Notes under the pieces: generated by a model
The model's database searches: none
Told to the model about the DNA's origin: nothing
Seen by the model: only the letters and a program-made list of their open reading frames with translations
Shown: one piece after another, positions 57,573 to 62,187 of the stretch
How the letters are laid out: each line of letters begins with the position of its first letter
How positions within the stretch are numbered: the first letter of the stretch is position 1
Position numbers and translations under genes: made by a program
Source of the DNA: JAAFIP01 sp043774625
Lineage (GTDB): Bacteria > Pseudomonadota > Gammaproteobacteria > Burkholderiales > Burkholderiaceae_C
NCBI GenBank assembly: GCA_043774625.1
Contig: JAYVTG010000030.1
Span: 1-62,187 of the forward strand
Length of the DNA stretch: 62,187 bases
Direction: 5' to 3'

Positions 57573-59558
57573 TCAGCTCAAGGCCGTAGGCCTGGTTTTA
57601 ACAATCCCCGCTTCGCCTTTCAAAGCCTCTTGAACATCCGTCACACCCGTCACGCCCGGCAAACTGGGCGCAAGCTCGTCTTGGCCAGCGCCCAGATCGG
57701 TCCTGGGTTGGCTAGAAACCCCGCTTGAATTTGCATGGATCTGCGCCGCATCAAGCTGTGCATAAGCACCACCCACCCAGGCAATGCGTTTGCTGGAAGA
57801 CAATTTGCCCAGGGCACGTTCGCTACGCCGCTGTAGCTCTGGCAAAGTTTTACCAAAGGTTGGAATCCACGCAATGGCAATACGCGCTGTTTCGGCCACC
57901 GGTGCCAAATGGTTGGACAACGACATAACCCGCGTCAGCAACTGTGTGGCATAGCGGTTGGCCATCTCCGGGTCGCGGGGCATCATCACGCAAACGGCAA
58001 ACGCGTTTTCTGCCACACGACCCACGGTGTCGTTGACCGATGCTACCGACGAAATGCTGGACGCGATTTGCACTATGCTGATTTCAAAGCCCTCATCACC
58101 ATAGCGTTCGCGCAATGTATTCATATCAGCCAGTTGCACATAAAACATCACGGCGTAGGTACTTTCGTTTTCCAGGCGGTTCACCATACGGGCCAAGCCT
58201 TTGCCAAAGCCCTGTGTGTTGTACAGGCCAGTCAGCATGTCCCGATTCGCACTGGAACTGGCGCGAGACATCACCATACGGCCCTGGCGGTGCTGCATGG
58301 CCAGTACATGCAAGAACACCAGTGCAGAAAGCATGGTCATACCGGATGACACGATCACGCTGTTGCTCGACAACATCCAAGCAAAATACATTGAAAAGGA
58401 TATGGCCAAGGCGCCAATGTACAAGGCCACTCCACAAATAGTGCGCCATGCATAGGCCTGCTGCCGCCTGACGGCGTCGATCGCCATGTACAAAGACAAA
58501 GCCGAGCACATAGCAAAGAAAACTGGCACCCATACAGTCATGCTGTAGCGCCAGTCGTAAGTGGCCATTACCGAACCGGCCAAGACCCCTGCCACCGCAA
58601 AAAAGACGGCAAAGCGCCATAACCAACGTGCATGAAAACGCTGCCCAAGTGCTACAGCCGTCACCCACGGCAAGATAGCGCACCAAGCAAAATTGGAGAA
58701 AAATTTGGCTTCGTCGTTCAACCAGGCACTGTCTTTGGCAAGGTACATGCCTGCAATGCCACTGCAAAAAGCCGACTGCAACACAATGGCAACTGCCATC
58801 ACCGTCACAGCCCAAAAGCTCCAGCGCCGAAATGTCCATGCTGCTACCAACGCCACCAGCGCCAACACTACGTTAACCCCAATTAGCAAACCCATCAGCA
58901 GCGAAAAATTCATGCGAGCAGCGTAAAACGTTTCACTGTCCAACACCAAAAAGGGTATGTTCCAGGTACCTTGGTGCGCCACTTGTGCGATCAGGTCGAT
59001 ATTGCCCTCGTGTGTCAAAATTTTAAATACAGGTTCGTAGTTGCTGATCGGCCATTGCAACATGGGAATCTTGTCGCCCGCCACTGCACGTATCCAGGGG
59101 CCGTTGTCATAACGATAGGCTAAATGCACCGCGTCCAGTCGGGCAACAGGCACTTTAAAAATCAATTCCGTGGGCTCACCTTTCACCTCCAGACGGATGC
59201 GCGACACCGTTCGCTCATACGCATGTGTGCGCCAAGCTTGGTCAATAGGGTGCATGACGAATTCGCCATCGGGCCATTGCCACACTGCATCTGGGTCAAA
59301 GCTGTTGACATGGTCAGCAGGTGCAATGGTTTTTTTGGCACTGCGCCAATAATCGCGCAGGTCCAATGCAATGCTTTTATCGGGAGTCAGCGCTAGTTTG
59401 ATGCGCGTAATGCTGGCACTTTGGTCAACTTTTTGCGCAGGAGTGATCGTCTGGCTAACGGTATTTTGCGCCTGTGCTGAAAAGGCAAAGCAAGCCACCA
59501 GCATACTTAAGCAGCAATGTAATAAACGTAACAAATTTCCTCTGTTGCGATCAGCCAT
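57573..59558 (-). CDS. 7TM sensor with degenerate GGDEF domain
   Basis: A 661-residue membrane protein. It has a signal peptide (LLRLLHCCLSMLVACFAFSA), a periplasmic 7TMR-DISM type sensory domain (to about residue 190), seven hydrophobic helices, and a C-terminal domain with diguanylate cyclase layout (SANRDMLTGLYNTQGFGKGL). The GGDEF signature is lost, reading GRVAENAFAVCV, so cyclase activity is unlikely and it may act as a binding or scaffold domain. The ATG at 59558 is chosen. A TTG three codons earlier is also possible. Confidence 0.8.
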   Translation of the reverse strand: MADRNRGNLLRLLHCCLSMLVACFAFSAQAQNTVSQTITPAQKVDQSASITRIKLALTPDKSIALDLRDYWRSAKKTIAPADHVNSFDPDAVWQWPDGEFVMHPIDQAWRTHAYERTVSRIRLEVKGEPTELIFKVPVARLDAVHLAYRYDNGPWIRAVAGDKIPMLQWPISNYEPVFKILTHEGNIDLIAQVAHQGTWNIPFLVLDSETFYAARMNFSLLMGLLIGVNVVLALVALVAAWTFRRWSFWAVTVMAVAIVLQSAFCSGIAGMYLAKDSAWLNDEAKFFSNFAWCAILPWVTAVALGQRFHARWLWRFAVFFAVAGVLAGSVMATYDWRYSMTVWVPVFFAMCSALSLYMAIDAVRRQQAYAWRTICGVALYIGALAISFSMYFAWMLSSNSVIVSSGMTMLSALVFLHVLAMQHRQGRMVMSRASSSANRDMLTGLYNTQGFGKGLARMVNRLENESTYAVMFYVQLADMNTLRERYGDEGFEISIVQIASSISSVASVNDTVGRVAENAFAVCVMMPRDPEMANRYATQLLTRVMSLSNHLAPVAETARIAIAWIPTFGKTLPELQRRSERALGKLSSSKRIAWVGGAYAQLDAAQIHANSSGVSSQPRTDLGAGQDELAPSLPGVTGVTDVQEALKGEAGIVKTRPTALS

Positions 59559-59706
59559 GTAAGTCAAAATGATTCGTCAATTATTAAAATTACGAACCAT
59601 CTTATCTGTAATCGCTGTGTTGCGCATCCACAGAATTGGGGAAGCGGAGTCTAAAATGTAACATTCGTTACCCAAACAACAGCGCTTGGCAGGCTTAATG
59701 ACGAGT

Positions 59707-60402
59707 TCAGCGCAGGATTTTCAGCACATCTGAACGGTACTCTCTGCTGTAGAGTATCAACACCACAAAGGCTGTGGCAAAGGCAAATGCCAGGGGTGAA
59801 AAAAACCAGGCAATGACCGAGAACGCGAAGTAGTAGGCACGCAACCCGCCATTAAAAGTTTCTGCCGCCGAACCCAGCATGCGCCCAGCTCGCTCTGCAA
59901 ACTCATTTTTGTCGAATTTTGCGTTTTCGAAATCTTTTTGCTCTGGCATGGAGCCGATCAGCATGGTCACAAAAGTATATTGGCGCAGGCACCAACTGAA
60001 GCGGAAGAAGGCGTAAATAAATATAGCGATCAACAAAGTGACCTTGATATCGAATATCGCTGCTGTAGTGCGCGCTGTAAAGGGTATGTCTTTCACCAAA
60101 TCTGCCGCCTTGTCGGTCGAGCCCAGCAAGGCAAACAAGCCACCAATGACGATGATGGTGGTGGAGCTGAAAAGCGAGGGCGTAGTGGACAGGTTTTGCA
60201 TGATGATGGCGTCCAGCACACGCTCGCTACGACCTGTGGCCTGCCGCATCCAGTAGATGCGGTAGCGGTTGGTGATTGCCATCAATGACTGGCGCTGCGA
60301 CGCTTCATTGCGGGTGAGCAATGAATACGTCACCCAGACCCCAAAAAACCACACTATTGCCAGCCAGTCAGCGAGCGGTAAAAGTGTGAGGGCTTGTTGC
60401 AT
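59707..60402 (-). CDS. DUF599 membrane protein
   Basis: A 231-residue integral membrane protein of the DUF599 family, with about four hydrophobic segments. Family-like features are YRIYWMRQATGRSERVLDAI, IMQNLSTTPSLFSSTTIIVI and FNGGLRAYYFAFSVIAWFFS. Function is unknown. The gene begins just after a truncated pirin remnant. The 148-base gap to the 7TM gene holds nothing I recognise. Confidence 0.85.
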   Translation of the reverse strand: MQQALTLLPLADWLAIVWFFGVWVTYSLLTRNEASQRQSLMAITNRYRIYWMRQATGRSERVLDAIIMQNLSTTPSLFSSTTIIVIGGLFALLGSTDKAADLVKDIPFTARTTAAIFDIKVTLLIAIFIYAFFRFSWCLRQYTFVTMLIGSMPEQKDFENAKFDKNEFAERAGRMLGSAAETFNGGLRAYYFAFSVIAWFFSPLAFAFATAFVVLILYSREYRSDVLKILR

Positions 60403-60622
60403 ATCCTGACTGTAACTTGAAACAACAAGAAAACGCCAGATCTTGCTGTTTGGCTCGTACGTCGTGGTTGTCACTAGGGTGTACGGTGACAGGGCCAAAG
60501 TGGTCGAAGTAGACAAACGGGCCTGCCGAGCGCTGCGCAGCAGCAGGTAACCTGCGCCGCACCAGCATGCCGCAGCCCAAATCTTTGGTATGACCTTGTA
60601 GAGTTTGACGAACGATGCGCAT
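60403..60622 (-). pseudogene. Truncated pirin N-terminal remnant
   Basis: From the ATG at 60622 the minus strand encodes about 55 residues that look like the start of a pirin: GMLVRRRLPAAAQRSAGPFV then YFDHFGPVTVHPSDNHDVR. The metal-binding RPHPHIG segment that should follow is missing; the frame continues into unrelated sequence and runs into the DUF599 gene. Pirins are iron-containing cupins and often lie beside flavodoxin and DoxX genes, as here. Confidence 0.7.
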
Positions 60623-60650
60623 GGATTACTCCATTTGCAAAGAATAACGC

Positions 60651-61184
60651 TTAGCCGCGCAGTTTGCTGGCCACGTCGTTCACACGTTTTCCGTAGGCTG
60701 AGGCAGTGTCCAAATCGCCTTGCGGGATTTTTTCTGCAGAGTCGGTGGGGCCCACTTGCGCCATCACGCCCGAATTGGAACCAATGCGGTTGATGGTGCC
60801 ATCGTTCATCGCAGGCTGGCCCACCCAAACCATGCCCAACTGCATCGACAGCGTGATGAAGTATTGAATGGTGGACAACTTGTCGCCGCTGGGGCTGGCA
60901 GAACAGGTAAAGCCGCCAGCAACTTTGTCTTTCCACGCACCGCTCATCCACTTCTTGCTGGTAGCGTCGGCAAACTTTTTAAACTGCCAGCTCGCCATGC
61001 CCATGTAGGTGGGCGAACCCATGATGATCGCGTCAGCAGCGTCCAGGGTGGCCCACTGCGCGTCGGTCAAGTTGCCGTTGGCGTCAATGGCCAGCAGGTC
61101 TGCACCTGCGCCTTTGGCGACAAATTCGGCCACGTGCTGCGTATGACCGTAACCTGAGTGATAAATAACAGCTACTTTTGCCAT
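60651..61184 (-). CDS. Flavodoxin-family NAD(P)H oxidoreductase (WrbA-like)
   Basis: A 177-residue flavodoxin-fold protein. The FMN phosphate loop region is VAVIYHSGYGHTQHVAEFVA, with IIMGSPTYMGMASWQFKKFA and a flavin-facing segment GGFTCSASPSGDKLSTIQYF. It is shorter than classical WrbA but of that group. A quinone-reductase or FMN-reductase role is expected. It sits with remnants of pirin and DUF2798 genes and an intact doxX, a known type of redox-stress cluster. Confidence 0.85.
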   Translation of the reverse strand: MAKVAVIYHSGYGHTQHVAEFVAKGAGADLLAIDANGNLTDAQWATLDAADAIIMGSPTYMGMASWQFKKFADATSKKWMSGAWKDKVAGGFTCSASPSGDKLSTIQYFITLSMQLGMVWVGQPAMNDGTINRIGSNSGVMAQVGPTDSAEKIPQGDLDTASAYGKRVNDVASKLRG

Positions 61185-61195
61185 ATTGAGTCCTT

Positions 61196-61455
61196 TCATT
61201 TGGCAGGGGAAGAAGATGCAATGCCGGGGCTTTGCACCGTGAGAGAAACGAGTTTTTGCACCAGAGAGTGCGAAAGAAATGCGACCGAAAACGCGACTGG
61301 AAAGGCTATCAACCAGGCGTGTAACCAGCGGCCTGTATAACCTGGCGCAAAGCCCGTGTTTACTGCCGTGATCAAGCCCTCACCAGCAAACTCATGCACA
61401 GGGCCATCCAGAACGAGAACATCAGCTGTGTGTATTTGGTGGGGAGTTTTTTCAT
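61196..61455 (-). pseudogene. Frameshifted DUF2798 membrane protein
   Basis: The ATG at 61455 opens MKKLPTKYTQLMFSFWMALC, ending MSLLVRA and a stop. The rest of the protein, GLITAVNTGFAPGYTGRWLH then AWLIAFPVAFSVAFLSHSLV, is in another frame. Restoring one base near 61377 gives a normal two-span DUF2798 protein of about 85 residues. Either the gene is newly broken or the base call is wrong. Confidence 0.7.
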
Positions 61456-61474
61456 GGGTTTGTTTTGCATTTCG

Positions 61475-61621
61475 TCAAAAAGAGTTGGAAAAGGCACCCA
61501 TGTCAATATTTGCTTCAAAAAAGATAGCTGCTCGCGCATATAGCACGCTGGTATCTGGCATATTACGTGTGTCTTGCGTAGACGCCACGGCTAAGTTGGA
61601 GCGAATGTCAGATGCGTTCAC
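61475..61621 (-). CDS. Possible 48-residue ORF carrying a repeat copy
   Basis: A GTG start after GAAGGG and an open frame give a short product beginning MNASDIRSNLAVASTQDTRN, followed by the repeat-encoded TSVLYARAAIFFEAN. No family is recognised. It lies between doxX and the DUF2798 remnant. It may be a decaying fragment rather than a gene. Confidence 0.25.
   Translation of the reverse strand: MNASDIRSNLAVASTQDTRNMPDTSVLYARAAIFFEANIDMGAFSNSF
61512..61550 (-). repeat. Dispersed repeat copy 17, between doxX and DUF2798 remnant
   Basis: The minus strand reads ACCAGCGTGCTATATGCGCG then AGCAGCTATCTTTTTTGAAGC. It keeps an open frame on the minus strand (TSVLYARAAIFF). Confidence 0.82.
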
Positions 61622-61648
61622 GAGGACCCTTCTTTGAGGTAGATGCTT

Positions 61649-62059
61649 TTAGTGACTGGCGCGCTTGGCATCCACGCTCCATGCACCTGCACCCCAGGCA
61701 GCCAAAGTCAGCAACCCACCTATGACGGCGAAGTTTTTGTAGAACATGAGTTGCTGCAGATACGCCTTGTCAGCAGGCATAGTCCAGAAGTTATGAAACA
61801 CCACAGTGGCCACCAACGTGAACACAGCCAGTACCAAGGCGGCATACCGTGTGCCAAAACCGAAAATAAGCGCCAATCCACCCAAGATTTCGACTGCAAT
61901 CGCAACTGCAGCAGCTACTTCAGGTAATGGCATGCCGCCAGAAGTGATGTAACCCACGGTACCTGCGAAGTTACTGATTTTAGAAATACCAGCAGGTAAA
62001 AACAAAAAGGCCAGCAACAGGCGGCCAACGAGTGAGAAGGAGTTTTGTGATGTGTTCAT
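61649..62059 (-). CDS. DoxX-family membrane protein
   Basis: A 136-residue four-helix membrane protein of the DoxX family. The pattern is LVGRLLLAFLFLPAGISKIS, AIAVEILGGLALIFGFGTRY and VVFHNFWTMPADKAYLQQLM, then KNFAVIGGLL. Family members act in quinone-linked or thiol-redox processes and commonly neighbour pirin and flavodoxin genes. Its exact function is unknown. Confidence 0.88.
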   Translation of the reverse strand: MNTSQNSFSLVGRLLLAFLFLPAGISKISNFAGTVGYITSGGMPLPEVAAAVAIAVEILGGLALIFGFGTRYAALVLAVFTLVATVVFHNFWTMPADKAYLQQLMFYKNFAVIGGLLTLAAWGAGAWSVDAKRASH

Positions 62060-62098
62060 GGTGATTTTTAAGTGGGTTGAAGTTGAGGAAAAAAATCA

Positions 62099-62187
62099 CT
62101 AGTGTCCCAACGTTGTAAACAGGCTTTGCTGATCGCATTGCTCGGGTTCACGTTCGGGCATTTGATTGTTCCCAAGCAGTATGTCGA
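62099..62187 (-). CDS. Possible 3' end of an unidentified gene
   Basis: The last 89 bases are open on the minus strand in one frame ending at a TAG (product end QQSLFTTLGH). Other frames are partly open as well. The gene cannot be identified from 29 residues. Confidence 0.25.
   Translation of the reverse strand, partial: DILLGNNQMPEREPEQCDQQSLFTTLGH

Noticed and set aside
4735..61550. The dispersed repeat as a CRISPR array
   Set aside because: Copies are kilobases apart, in both orientations and inside genes. There are no regular spacers and no cas genes.

Overview
The window is chromosomal DNA of a betaproteobacterium, most probably a Comamonadaceae member close to Rhodoferax, Polaromonas or Limnohabitans. 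The evidence is the gene order rpsB-tsf-pyrH-frr-uppS-cdsA-dxr-rseP-bamA-skp-lpxD-fabZ-lpxA-lpxB-rnhB, the moderately high G+C, and family-typical proteins (BamC, DUF599, Bpt, 3-hydroxybutyrate dehydrogenase). No rRNA, tRNA, CRISPR array, IS transposase or prophage was seen.

Layout. (1) 1-4448, plus strand: a branched-chain amino acid type ABC importer (livG partial, livF, livK, livH, livM). (2) 4500-14079, minus strand: a thiosulfate/sulfide oxidation cluster. It reads, in transcription order, a small cytochrome c and an FccB/SoxF-like flavoprotein, then an ArsR regulator with soxC and soxD, then soxY-soxZ-soxA-soxX-soxB and a small glycine-rich lipoprotein. Each of the three presumed transcription units is preceded by a related AT-rich operator-like sequence. 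(3) 14.1-16.4 kb: a decayed island with a MITE-like inverted-repeat element, two frameshifted genes and an orphan antitoxin-like gene. (4) 16.4-31.7 kb: metabolic and housekeeping genes (prpE, MFS transporter, SDR, methyltransferase, dapA, bamC, GlcG-like, YccA-like, relA, hydrolase, hydroxybutyrate dehydrogenase, aat, bpt, IclR regulator, greA). (5) 31.8-39.2 kb: an exported carbonic anhydrase, carA and carB separated by an ORF6N gene, an exported GlcG-like protein and a ParDE-type toxin-antitoxin pair. (6) 39.2-54.6 kb, minus strand: the conserved translation, isoprenoid, envelope and lipid A superoperon. (7) 54.7-62.2 kb: amidase, D-amino acid dehydrogenase, a 7TM protein with a ruined GGDEF domain, DUF599, and a flavodoxin/DoxX cluster containing remnants of pirin and DUF2798 genes.

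The most striking feature is a dispersed short repeat of about 40-45 bp, found 17 times in 62 kb. It reads GCCAGCGTRGAWA, then YTGCGCRAGCAGCTAY, then about eight A/T-rich bases and RTAGYA. Thirteen copies lie inside protein-coding genes and are translated, ten of them in one reading frame giving a peptide close to ASVDTAQAATxxIA. They occur in soxX, soxA, soxD, lpxB, dxr, relA, dadA, uppS, bamA, a methyltransferase and a 23S-type rRNA methylase. Some form part of signal peptides. Others appear to replace, rather than lengthen, ordinary family sequence. I do not know a named family for it. A second, hairpin-forming GCGAAAG repeat occurs twice in the sox cluster and one copy is read through as the leader of SoxD.
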